Below, one piece after another: positions 1 through 6,340 of a stretch of 7,890 nucleotides of DNA; the stretch's first letter is position 1; every line of letters starts with the position of its first letter. The stretch comes from Proteobacteria bacterium UBA2996 (GTDB taxonomy: Bacteria > Pseudomonadota > Gammaproteobacteria > Arenicellales > UBA868), in NCBI GenBank assembly GCA_002346525.1, contig DDZY01000083.1, forward strand, positions 20,086-27,975, written 5' to 3'. The notes under the pieces were generated by a model. The model was not told the DNA's origin. It saw nothing but the letters and a program-made list of their open reading frames with translations, and made no database searches. A program made the position numbers and the translations under genes.

Positions 1-266
1 AAGAGTTTCATGCTGAAGCAGGGCGGGAAGCCCGCCAATCTGGTATTGATCTGCTGTTTACCTGCGGACCCCTTGCGGGTCTGGCCGGCGAGGCATTCGG
101 GGAAGATGCACGGTGCTTTGATTCCTCAGAAGACCTGATCAAGGCCGCGCGAATACTGCTCAGCCCGGGTTTAACGGTTTTGATCAAGGGGTCGCGGAGT
201 GCCCGGATGGAACAGGTGGCTGACGCACTGGTATGCGTTGCCCAGGACGGAGCCATCGCGTGCTGA
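1..266 (+). CDS. murF: MurF, UDP-MurNAc-tripeptide--D-Ala-D-Ala ligase, C-terminal end (5' truncated by window)
   Basis: MurF is the last cytoplasmic Mur ligase. It adds D-Ala-D-Ala to the UDP-MurNAc-tripeptide using ATP. Only the last 87 residues are present (first full codon at 3, TGA at 264-266); the gene begins upstream of the window. What is visible matches the end of the C-terminal ligase domain: a FTCGPLAGLAGEAFG segment, a stretch on the pattern of 'FDSSEDLIKAAR', then LTVLIKGSRSARMEQV, the family's KGSR-x-x-RME motif, close to the C-terminus. The reading frame is open from the first base, as expected for a cut gene. Its last 7 bases overlap the GTG start of mraY, and murF-mraY is the standard dcw order. 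The catalytic P-loop and central domain lie outside the window, so activity cannot be judged here. Confidence 0.95.
   Translation, partial: EFHAEAGREARQSGIDLLFTCGPLAGLAGEAFGEDARCFDSSEDLIKAARILLSPGLTVLIKGSRSARMEQVADALVCVAQDGAIAC
249..262 (+). promoter_or_regulatory. Ribosome binding site and GTG start of mraY inside the murF end
   Basis: A GGAG core at 249-252 stands 7 nt before GTG at 260-262. An in-frame ATG at 233 would give a protein nine residues longer, but it has no purine-rich site in front. The GTG start gives exactly 360 residues and an N-terminus that aligns residue for residue with E. coli MraY (the F-N-V-F segment falls at 16-19 in both). The GTG is therefore preferred. The start lies 4 nt before the murF TGA, which suggests translational coupling. 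Confidence 0.8.
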
Positions 267-1342
267 AAGCTCTCTTTGAGCAGTTGGCGCTCGAGTACAG
301 CGTGTTCAATGTATTTCGTTACCTGTCGTTTCGTGCCATCTGTGCCGTGTTGACTGCTCTCGTGTTCAGTTTTGTTGTGGGACCGGCATTGATCAGAAGA
401 CTCGAACGGATTGGGGCAGGGCAACCCATCCGTGATGATGGTCCGAGTTCGCACCTTGAGAAAAGGGATACGCCAACGATGGGCGGCGTACTGATTCTGG
501 CGGCCGTTGTGCTCTCCACATTACTCTGGGCGGATCTAGGAAACCGTTTTATCTGGATTACGCTGCTGACCTCTTTGGCATTCGGTCTTATTGGCGGATG
601 GGACGACTACCAGAAAATCCTTCGCAAAAACACTCGGGGTATGGGGTCGGGTCAGAAGTTTCTTTGGCAGAGTCTCGCCGCCTTTGCCGCAGCAGCCGCG
701 CTCTACTTCACAGCCCAATCGCCGGTTGAGACTTCGTTGATCGTCCCGCTTTTCAAAGATGTCGCGCTGGAGATGGGCGTTGGCTTCATTCTTCTTACCT
801 GGTTTGTTATTGCCGGCAGCAGCAATGCCGTAAACCTGACCGATGGCCTGGACGGTTTGGCAATTTTGCCAAGCGTCTTAGTGGCCGGTGGACTGGGCGT
901 TTTCGCCTATCTCACCGGTCACGCTCTTTTTTCCGGGTACCTCGGCATTCCTTTTATTGCCGGCGCTGGTGAGGTACTGGTGCTGTGTGCAGCGCTTGTG
1001 GGTGCGGGATTGGGATTTTTGTGGTTCAACACATATCCCGCTCAGATATTCATGGGCGATATCGGCGCGCTTTCTTTGGGGGCCGCGTTAGGTACGATTG
1101 CAGTGATTGTCCGTCAGGAAATCGTACTCGCCATTATGGGAGGCCTTTTCGTCATCGAGACCGTTTCAGTCATGCTGCAGGTTGCGTCGTTCCGTCTTAT
1201 CGGGCGGCGCATCTTCCGCATGGCACCTTTGCATCACCACTTTGAGCAAAAGGGCTGGCGCGAGCCCCAGGTGACAGTGCGTTTTTGGATTATCAGTCTG
1301 ATCCTGGTGTTGATCGGTTTGGCAACGCTCAAGGTCAGGTAA
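260..1342 (+). CDS. mraY: MraY, phospho-N-acetylmuramoyl-pentapeptide transferase
   Basis: MraY is an integral membrane enzyme. It transfers phospho-MurNAc-pentapeptide from UDP to undecaprenyl phosphate on the cytoplasmic face, giving lipid I. The protein has 360 residues, the E. coli length. About ten hydrophobic segments are visible, roughly at 25-44, 73-90, 97-113, 134-151, 173-188, 202-219, 238-257, 268-284, 288-308 and 340-357. Signature motifs are present: KRDTPTMGG (68-76), the Asp pair D115-D116, NLTDGLDGLA (192-201), FMGDIGALSLG with D267 (264-274), and the histidine motif MAPLHHHFE (321-329). D115, D116 and D267 take the same numbers as the essential E. coli aspartates. One local oddity is that the residues before the Asp pair read GGW instead of the usual G-F/W-V/L/A. 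The gene overlaps murF by 7 nt and is followed by a 7-nt gap before murD. Confidence 0.98.
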   Translation: MLKALFEQLALEYSVFNVFRYLSFRAICAVLTALVFSFVVGPALIRRLERIGAGQPIRDDGPSSHLEKRDTPTMGGVLILAAVVLSTLLWADLGNRFIWITLLTSLAFGLIGGWDDYQKILRKNTRGMGSGQKFLWQSLAAFAAAAALYFTAQSPVETSLIVPLFKDVALEMGVGFILLTWFVIAGSSNAVNLTDGLDGLAILPSVLVAGGLGVFAYLTGHALFSGYLGIPFIAGAGEVLVLCAALVGAGLGFLWFNTYPAQIFMGDIGALSLGAALGTIAVIVRQEIVLAIMGGLFVIETVSVMLQVASFRLIGRRIFRMAPLHHHFEQKGWREPQVTVRFWIISLILVLIGLATLKVR

Positions 1343-1349
1343 AGCATTA

Positions 1350-2723
1350 ATGGGCAACGCCTTGGCAACTACCCTACGCGCAGCCCCATGGTACCGGGCG
1401 GCCGTTTTTGGACTGGGCGCATCCGGTTTTTCAGCAGTGAAGTATCTCGCCTCGCTGGGAGTCGAGGTCGAGGTTCAGGATAGCCGCGACGTTGCTCCTT
1501 TTCACTCAGAACTGAACCGGCAACTCCCCGACGTTCCGGTGCAATTGGGTGAATTCACGGTACCCCGCCTGGGCCGCGGTGATCTCGCGGTAGTCAGCCC
1601 CGGTATCTCCCTGTCGGAGCCGGTATTTGAAAAGATCAGGCAACAGCAGGTTGAGATCGTGGGCGATATTGAGCTCTTCGTGCGCGCCTGCCCAGCACCG
1701 ATATTGGCGATTACTGGCTCAAACGGAAAGACTACGGTCACAACGTTGGTGGGCCAGATACTGGCAGCGCAGGGGGTGAATGCGCCGGTGGCGGGCAATA
1801 TCGGGATGCCGGCACTGGATCTTCTGGAAGGCTCCATACCCGAAGCCGTGGTGCTGGAGTTATCCAGCTTCCAGTTGGAAACCACCGATTCGCTTAGAGC
1901 CAAAGCGGCTAGTGTTCTGAATCTGTCGCCTGATCATATGGACCGCTATGCAACCGTTGCGCAATACCTCGATGCCAAGCGGCGGATTCTGAACGGCGCT
2001 ACGACGGCGATTATCAACCGCGACGATCCAGCCTTGGCCTCAATGGATGCTTCCGGTGCTGCCGACGCGATATCGTTTGGCTTGGATGCTCCTTTGCGAG
2101 CCATCGACTACGGCATTGCGGTTGATTCGGACGGTGGGGAATGGATCGTTCGGGGAGAAAGCAAGATCATCCCCGTCGCGTCATTGTCCATGACCGGACG
2201 GCACAACGTCATGAATGCACTTGCTGCGCTCGCGCTGATTGAGTCTGCAGGGTACCCGGTCAACCCATCAGGTCTGGATGCCTTGTTGGCGTTTCGTGGA
2301 TTACCGCATCGATGTGAACCGGTGCTGGAGCGCGAGGGAGTGCTTTGGATCAATGATTCCAAGGGCACGAATCCGGGTGCAGCCGAAGCGGCGCTGGTTG
2401 GTTTGGATCGACCGGTCGTCCTGATTGCCGGGGGCCAGTCAAAGGATGCGGACTTCAGCACGCTGGCCCAAGCGATACAGCGATACGCCCGACAGGTGCT
2501 TTTGATTGGCGAAGATCGTATGGCCCTCGCGGAGGCGATCGGCGATCGGGTTCCCGTGACGCTGGCTGATGACCTTTCGCAGGCTGTGAGATTGGCAGCG
2601 CGTTGGGCCCAGTCGGGCGACGCGGTCTTGTTCTCACCTGCGTGTGCCAGTTTCGACACGTTCAAGGATTTTGCTCACCGGGGCGAAGTGTTCTCGGCCC
2701 TGGTTCGGGAATTGATCGGATGA
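1350..2723 (+). CDS. murD: MurD, UDP-MurNAc-L-Ala--D-glutamate ligase
   Basis: MurD is the cytoplasmic ATP-dependent ligase that adds D-Glu to UDP-MurNAc-L-Ala. The protein has 457 residues, somewhat longer than E. coli MurD (438), partly through an N-terminal extension of about 15 residues before the GLGASGFS nucleotide-binding turn (21-28). Next come the ATP loop GSNGKTT (123-129), the VLELSSFQLETT segment with the Mg-binding Glu at 170, LSPDHMDRY (192-200) with His196, and Lys210 in DAKRRI, at the position of the carbamylated Lys of E. coli (K198). The C-terminal domain shows NDSKGTNPG (336-344) and SPACASFDTFKDF (429-441). All expected catalytic residues that I can place are present. ATG 1350 is chosen because it has an AGG at 1337-1339 and is the first ATG after mraY. 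The end overlaps ftsW by ATGA (2720-2723). Confidence 0.98.
   Translation: MGNALATTLRAAPWYRAAVFGLGASGFSAVKYLASLGVEVEVQDSRDVAPFHSELNRQLPDVPVQLGEFTVPRLGRGDLAVVSPGISLSEPVFEKIRQQQVEIVGDIELFVRACPAPILAITGSNGKTTVTTLVGQILAAQGVNAPVAGNIGMPALDLLEGSIPEAVVLELSSFQLETTDSLRAKAASVLNLSPDHMDRYATVAQYLDAKRRILNGATTAIINRDDPALASMDASGAADAISFGLDAPLRAIDYGIAVDSDGGEWIVRGESKIIPVASLSMTGRHNVMNALAALALIESAGYPVNPSGLDALLAFRGLPHRCEPVLEREGVLWINDSKGTNPGAAEAALVGLDRPVVLIAGGQSKDADFSTLAQAIQRYARQVLLIGEDRMALAEAIGDRVPVTLADDLSQAVRLAARWAQSGDAVLFSPACASFDTFKDFAHRGEVFSALVRELIG
2720..2723 (+). promoter_or_regulatory. ATGA stop-start overlap, murD/ftsW
   Basis: The ATG of ftsW and the TGA of murD share bases in an ATGA. The only upstream purine run is a modest GGGA at 2708-2710 and flanking bases, so ftsW translation probably relies on ribosomes terminating on murD. 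The frame stays open upstream to 2603, but that would put 39 basic and Cys-containing residues before the normal FtsW N-terminus, with a large overlap of murD. ATG 2720 is the sensible start. Confidence 0.75.
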
Positions 2724-3871
2724 GCGTAATCGGAATCAACTGGCAGATACCGCGCCGGTTGGCGAGTGCCGATCCACTCTTGTTGGTGCCCGTGGCGGTG
2801 TTGCTTGCCCTGAGCGTTGTGATGGTCTTCTCAGCCGCGATCGGTACCCATGGCGGAATTGGTGGCGGGATGACTGTTCTGGCCAAGCACCTGTTCGGTA
2901 TTGTCCTTGGCCTTTCATTGGGTGTTGCAGCAGCATGCGTCCCGCTTAGCCTGTGGCAGCGTTCGTCCCGATGGCTGCTGGGCCTGGGAGCAGCATTGCT
3001 CGCCCTTATACTGATCCCCGGCATCGGACATGAGGTCAATGGCAGCACACGATGGTTGGCTTTGGGTCTCTTTAATTTTCAGCCTTCAGAGTTGATCAAG
3101 GTGCTAACGGTCCTCTTTCTTGCTGATCACTTTGTGCGCAATGCATCGGAAATGGATTCATTCCAGAACTGTATCCTGATACCAGCCGCGGTAATCGGCT
3201 CGATCGGGGTGTTGCTGCTGCTTGAGCCTGATCTTGGATGCACTGCCGTCATCATGATGGTGACGCTGGGCATGATGTTCCTGTCCGGAACGCCTCTTCG
3301 GTACATTTTGGGTGCGATTGCGGTGGCCGTCTGTGCCGTCGTGGTGCTGATCATGACGGCCGATTACCGGCTCGATCGGGTATCCAGTTTTATAGATCCC
3401 TGGGCAGATCCTTATGGGTCAGGATTTCAACTGGTTCAGGCCCTGATTGCGCTCGGCAGCGGTGAATGGTTCGGCGTCGGTTTGGGTGCGAGTGTGCAGA
3501 AGCTCTTTTATCTGCCTCATGCCAGCAATGACTTTCTGATTGCGGTGGTGGGAGAGGAGCTCGGACTGGTAGGGGTCGCGGCGCTGTTGTGCCTTTACGG
3601 TCTGGTCCTCTGCAGAGTTTTCAATCTGGCATCCCGGGCAGCTGCCGCCAAAGCTTATTTCGGCGCCCGGCTCGCGCAGGGGATCGGTCTGCTGCTGATC
3701 GTGCAGGTGATGTTTCATTTCGCGGTCAATCTTGGAATGGTGCCGACCAAGGGACTGAACCTGCCACTGATGAGTTATGGGGGCAGCAGCATGCTGATCA
3801 ACGGACTGGCTTTCGGTCTGTTGATATCCATAGAACACAGCCTGTCAAAAGGCCGCGTGGGGGCGCGTTGA
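2720..3871 (+). CDS. ftsW: FtsW, septal peptidoglycan glycosyltransferase (SEDS family)
   Basis: FtsW is the divisome SEDS polymerase. It links lipid II into glycan strands with its partner transpeptidase FtsI. The protein has 383 residues with about ten hydrophobic segments, a short cytoplasmic N-terminus and a large periplasmic loop around 215-272. Family motifs: NGSTRWLALGLFNFQPSELIK (107-127), LLEPDLG (167-173), SFIDPWADPYGSGFQLVQAL (223-242), GLGASVQKLFYLP (254-266), VGEELGLVG (277-285) and VPTKGLNLPLMSYGGSS (341-357). Asp271 lies at the position of the catalytic Asp of E. coli FtsW (D297). Odd points: the usual PE-x-HTDF around this Asp reads PHASNDF, the Asn-x-Gly before the GMLP turn reads HFA (333-335), and GNS reads GAS (256-258). 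FtsW rather than RodA is favoured by position between murD and murG. It overlaps both neighbours by 4 nt. Confidence 0.95.
   Translation: MSVIGINWQIPRRLASADPLLLVPVAVLLALSVVMVFSAAIGTHGGIGGGMTVLAKHLFGIVLGLSLGVAAACVPLSLWQRSSRWLLGLGAALLALILIPGIGHEVNGSTRWLALGLFNFQPSELIKVLTVLFLADHFVRNASEMDSFQNCILIPAAVIGSIGVLLLLEPDLGCTAVIMMVTLGMMFLSGTPLRYILGAIAVAVCAVVVLIMTADYRLDRVSSFIDPWADPYGSGFQLVQALIALGSGEWFGVGLGASVQKLFYLPHASNDFLIAVVGEELGLVGVAALLCLYGLVLCRVFNLASRAAAAKAYFGARLAQGIGLLLIVQVMFHFAVNLGMVPTKGLNLPLMSYGGSSMLINGLAFGLLISIEHSLSKGRVGAR
3857..3871 (+). promoter_or_regulatory. TTG start of murG overlapping the ftsW stop (TTGA)
   Basis: The murG frame has TTG at 3868, GTG at 3877, and ATG at 3880 and 3886. The TTG shares a TTGA with the ftsW stop, has a G-rich run (3857-3863) a few bases before it, and gives a complete first beta strand ahead of the glycine loop (TTVMIMAGGTGG). 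The later codons have no ribosome binding site and would leave three or fewer residues before the loop. The TTG is preferred, although the exact start is the least certain in this window. Confidence 0.6.
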
Positions 3872-4941
3872 CTACGGTGATGATCATGGCAGGAGGCACC
3901 GGGGGGCACGTGTATCCCGCGCTCAGCGTGGCTGAATATCTCCATGCTCAGGGTATTGAAGTTGTGTGGTTGGGTACCCGCAGAGGGCTTGAAGCGCGGG
4001 TGGTTCCAAGCGCGGGATTCCAGATGGAATGGCTTGAGATCAAGGGACTGGTCGGTACCTCCTGGGCGCGAAAACTGGCTATGCCCTGGATGCTGTTGAG
4101 GGCGGTGACCCAGGCGCTCGGGATCATGCGCCGTCGCATGCCGGATGCGGTGCTGGGCATGGGGGGTTTTGCGGCAGGCCCGGGAGGGATTGCGGCCTGG
4201 CTGTTGCGCCGACCCCTTGTGATTCATGAAGCCAACGCAGTTTGTGGTGTCACCAACCGGCTTCTCGCTCCTTTTTCTAGACACATGCTGACCGGTTTTG
4301 AGAATGTGAGACATCTTGGAACCAGGGCTAAGTGGACAGGTAATCCGGTTCGCCAGGAGATTGTCCGAAACACAAGCACCAAAGACCCTGCCAATCCAGC
4401 GCAGCCACTGCGCCTACTGGTGCTCGGGGGCAGTCAGGGTGCGCGTTCCATTAATGAATTGGTTCCGAGGGCGTTGGGGGATTCGCACTTCCGATCCGGG
4501 CTGATCATTACGCATCAATGTGGTCGGGATCGGAACGCAGAAGTGAGTCGAGCCTACGAAGATATACAAATCCCTGCGCGGGTTGTTCCGTTTATTGAGG
4601 ACATGAGTAGCGCTTATCGGGAGGCTGATCTGGTTATTGCCCGTTCGGGGGCGATGACCGTTACAGAACTCTGTGCGGCCGGATTGGCATCCATATTACT
4701 GCCCTTCCCATTTGCCGCCTCAAATCATCAGGCAGCAAATGCGCAGGTACTTTCACGCGCAGGCGCTGCCGTTGTGATCGAGGCATCGATACTCGATCAG
4801 CATCGGCTTGCAAAAGAGATCGATCGTCTGCTCGGAGACAGAAACCTCCTGCTCGAGATGGGTTACGCTGCCCGCAAGCTGGCTCGACCGGATGCAACGG
4901 CTGAGGTGGCGGACTATTGCCTGGAGTTGGCGCATGCGTGA
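3868..4941 (+). CDS. murG: MurG, UDP-GlcNAc:lipid I N-acetylglucosaminyltransferase
   Basis: MurG is the peripheral membrane glycosyltransferase (GT-B fold, family GT28) that adds GlcNAc to lipid I on the inner face, giving lipid II. From the TTG start it has 357 residues, against 355 in E. coli. The N-domain shows the first glycine loop MAGGTGGHVYPAL (7-19), the second loop GMGGFAAGPGG (97-107) and the HEANAVCGVTNR segment (120-131). The C-domain shows VLGGSQGARSIN (185-196), PFIEDM (241-246), ARSGAMTVTEL with Glu267 (258-268), and PFPFAASNHQAANA (279-292) with the His-Gln pair that contacts UDP-GlcNAc. The family's HEQN reads HEAN here. The final 8 bases overlap murC. Its place between ftsW and murC is the standard one. 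Confidence 0.97.
   Translation: MTTVMIMAGGTGGHVYPALSVAEYLHAQGIEVVWLGTRRGLEARVVPSAGFQMEWLEIKGLVGTSWARKLAMPWMLLRAVTQALGIMRRRMPDAVLGMGGFAAGPGGIAAWLLRRPLVIHEANAVCGVTNRLLAPFSRHMLTGFENVRHLGTRAKWTGNPVRQEIVRNTSTKDPANPAQPLRLLVLGGSQGARSINELVPRALGDSHFRSGLIITHQCGRDRNAEVSRAYEDIQIPARVVPFIEDMSSAYREADLVIARSGAMTVTELCAAGLASILLPFPFAASNHQAANAQVLSRAGAAVVIEASILDQHRLAKEIDRLLGDRNLLLEMGYAARKLARPDATAEVADYCLELAHA
4923..4936 (+). promoter_or_regulatory. Ribosome binding site and ATG of murC within the murG end
   Basis: GGAG at 4923-4926 lies 7 nt before ATG 4934-4936, inside the last codons of murG. The murC frame is open further upstream to 4808, but those 42 residues are murG read in another frame and do not look like a Mur ligase N-terminus. 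The ATG gives MREFVRHVHFVGIGGAGMSG, the usual MurC opening. The start is 8 nt before the end of murG. Confidence 0.8.
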
Positions 4942-6340
4942 GTTTGTACGACATGTCCATTTTGTTGGCATTGGCGGTGCCGGTATGAGCGGCATCGCTG
5001 CGGTGTTGATCGATCAGGGTTACAAGGTCAGTGGATCTGATCAGGTGGACTCGACAGAGACCCGCCATCTTTCCCAAAAGGGCGCCCAGGTTTGGCTCGG
5101 GCACAACGCGGCTCACGTAAAGGGTGCCGATGTCGTGGTTGTCTCCAACGCGATCGACAGTCACAACCCTGAAGTCATTTCTGCGGCGGATCAGGGAATT
5201 CCTGTTGTCCCCCGGGCGCAGATGCTGGGAGAACTGATGCGCTTTCGAAACGGCATTGCCGTTGCGGGAACCCACGGAAAAACAACCGCAACAAGTCTTG
5301 TTGCAACGGTTTTTGCCGAGGCGCAACTGGATCCGACTTTCCTGGTCGGTGGCCTCGTCAAAAGCGAGGCAGGCAATGCCCGTTTGGGCAACGGCCGATG
5401 GCTGATTGCCGAAGCAGATGAAAGTGACGCGTCGTTCTTGCATCTGCAGCCCCATATTGCGGTGGTGACCAATATTGATACCGACCACATGGCGACTTAT
5501 GGCGGTGACTTTGGTCAGCTTACGGATACCTTCCTGACGTTTCTGCACAATCTGCCGTTCTACGGTTTGGCTGTATTGTGTTCGGATGATCCCGTGATTC
5601 GAGATCTTCGGCCGCATATCCGGAGACCCGTTGTTACTTACGGTGTCGAGCCGGGGGCTGACTATCAGGCAACCGACATCCGCCAACACGGTACCCGCAT
5701 GCAGTTTACCGTTACGTTGATGGGCGATGACCGTATCGAGGTGGATCTGGCTTTACCGGGACACCACAACGTCCGTAACGCCCTTGCTGCCATCGCCGTC
5801 GCAGACAAAGTAGGTATTACGCCTGACTCAATCGTAAAAGGGCTGCGCAATTTTGCCGGTATCGGCCGCCGCTTCGAGATTCTGGGAGAGATATTCCTCG
5901 ACTCAGGTCGTGCACTGCTGGTCGATGACTACGCGCATCATCCGAGGGAGATCGAAGCAACTCTGGCAGCGGCAAAGGGGAGTTGGCCCGATCGGCGCAA
6001 GGTCGTCGTGTTCCAGCCTCACCGCTTCACCCGGACGCAGGAGCTGCTGGATGACTTCAGCGCATTACTGGACGACGTCGCCTGTCTTGTCATCACCGAG
6101 GTATACGCTGCCGGCGAGAAACCTATCGCGAGAGCAGATGGCCGGGCCCTGTGTCGATCAATTCGGGCGCGTGGGGGCACAGACCCGGTTTTTGTCTCCG
6201 ATCTCCGCGGGCTAAAAGAGGCGCTTGTGCCTATCCTGCGCGACGGTGATGTGGTGCTGACACTGGGCGCAGGAGACATCGGTCGAGCAGCGCGGCAGCT
6301 GGTTGCGCCGCTACGCCTGCAAGAGGGGGCCTACGGGTGA
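4934..6340 (+). CDS. murC: MurC, UDP-N-acetylmuramate--L-alanine ligase
   Basis: MurC is the first Mur ligase. It joins L-Ala to UDP-MurNAc with ATP in the cytoplasm. The protein has 468 residues; E. coli MurC (491) is longer mainly by an N-terminal extension. Domain 1 opens with the UDP-binding turn VGIGGAGMSG (11-20). Domain 2 has the P-loop AGTHGKTTATS (111-121), the Mg-binding acidic segment AEADESDASF (159-168), TNIDTDHMATYGGDF (179-193), and GHHNVRNALAA (276-286). Domain 3 has DDYAHHPREI (331-340), FQPHRFTRT (360-368) and YAAGEKP (391-397), all typical of MurC rather than Mpl or MurD. All the ligase signatures that I can place are intact. It overlaps murG by 8 nt and murB by 4 nt. Its product acts directly on the product of the next gene, murB. 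Confidence 0.98.
   Translation: MREFVRHVHFVGIGGAGMSGIAAVLIDQGYKVSGSDQVDSTETRHLSQKGAQVWLGHNAAHVKGADVVVVSNAIDSHNPEVISAADQGIPVVPRAQMLGELMRFRNGIAVAGTHGKTTATSLVATVFAEAQLDPTFLVGGLVKSEAGNARLGNGRWLIAEADESDASFLHLQPHIAVVTNIDTDHMATYGGDFGQLTDTFLTFLHNLPFYGLAVLCSDDPVIRDLRPHIRRPVVTYGVEPGADYQATDIRQHGTRMQFTVTLMGDDRIEVDLALPGHHNVRNALAAIAVADKVGITPDSIVKGLRNFAGIGRRFEILGEIFLDSGRALLVDDYAHHPREIEATLAAAKGSWPDRRKVVVFQPHRFTRTQELLDDFSALLDDVACLVITEVYAAGEKPIARADGRALCRSIRARGGTDPVFVSDLRGLKEALVPILRDGDVVLTLGAGDIGRAARQLVAPLRLQEGAYG
6323..6340 (+). promoter_or_regulatory. Strong ribosome binding site and GTG start of murB overlapping the murC stop (GTGA)
   Basis: A purine run GAGGGGG at 6323-6329 sits 7 nt before GTG 6337-6339, which overlaps the murC TGA as GTGA. 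An in-frame ATG at 6349 has no comparable site at the right distance and would shorten the protein by four residues. The spacing and the overlap both favour GTG. Confidence 0.75.

Noticed and set aside
233..259. Upstream ATG for mraY giving nine more residues.
   Set aside because: It has no ribosome binding site, and the added residues (MRCPGRSHR) are murF read in another frame. GTG 260 gives the exact family length.
1343..1349. Possible regulatory element or terminator in the mraY-murD gap.
   Set aside because: The gap is only 7 nt with no room for a hairpin, and murD has its own AGG in the end of mraY.
2108..2665. Open frame of 185 codons on the - strand within murD.
   Set aside because: Its Ser, Ala and Arg-rich composition is typical of the complement of a coding frame, and it has no motif. 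MurD explains this stretch completely.
3775..4314. Open frame of 179 codons on the - strand across the ftsW end and murG start.
   Set aside because: It is rich in His, Pro, Arg and Gln without any domain, and lies opposite two intact genes.
4661..5689. Open frame of 342 codons on the - strand across the murG end and murC.
   Set aside because: It lies fully antisense to two well-supported essential genes, shows no recognisable domain or membrane pattern, has an uneven Cys- and Arg-rich composition, and has no visible ribosome binding site. Long antisense frames are common opposite GC-biased codons.
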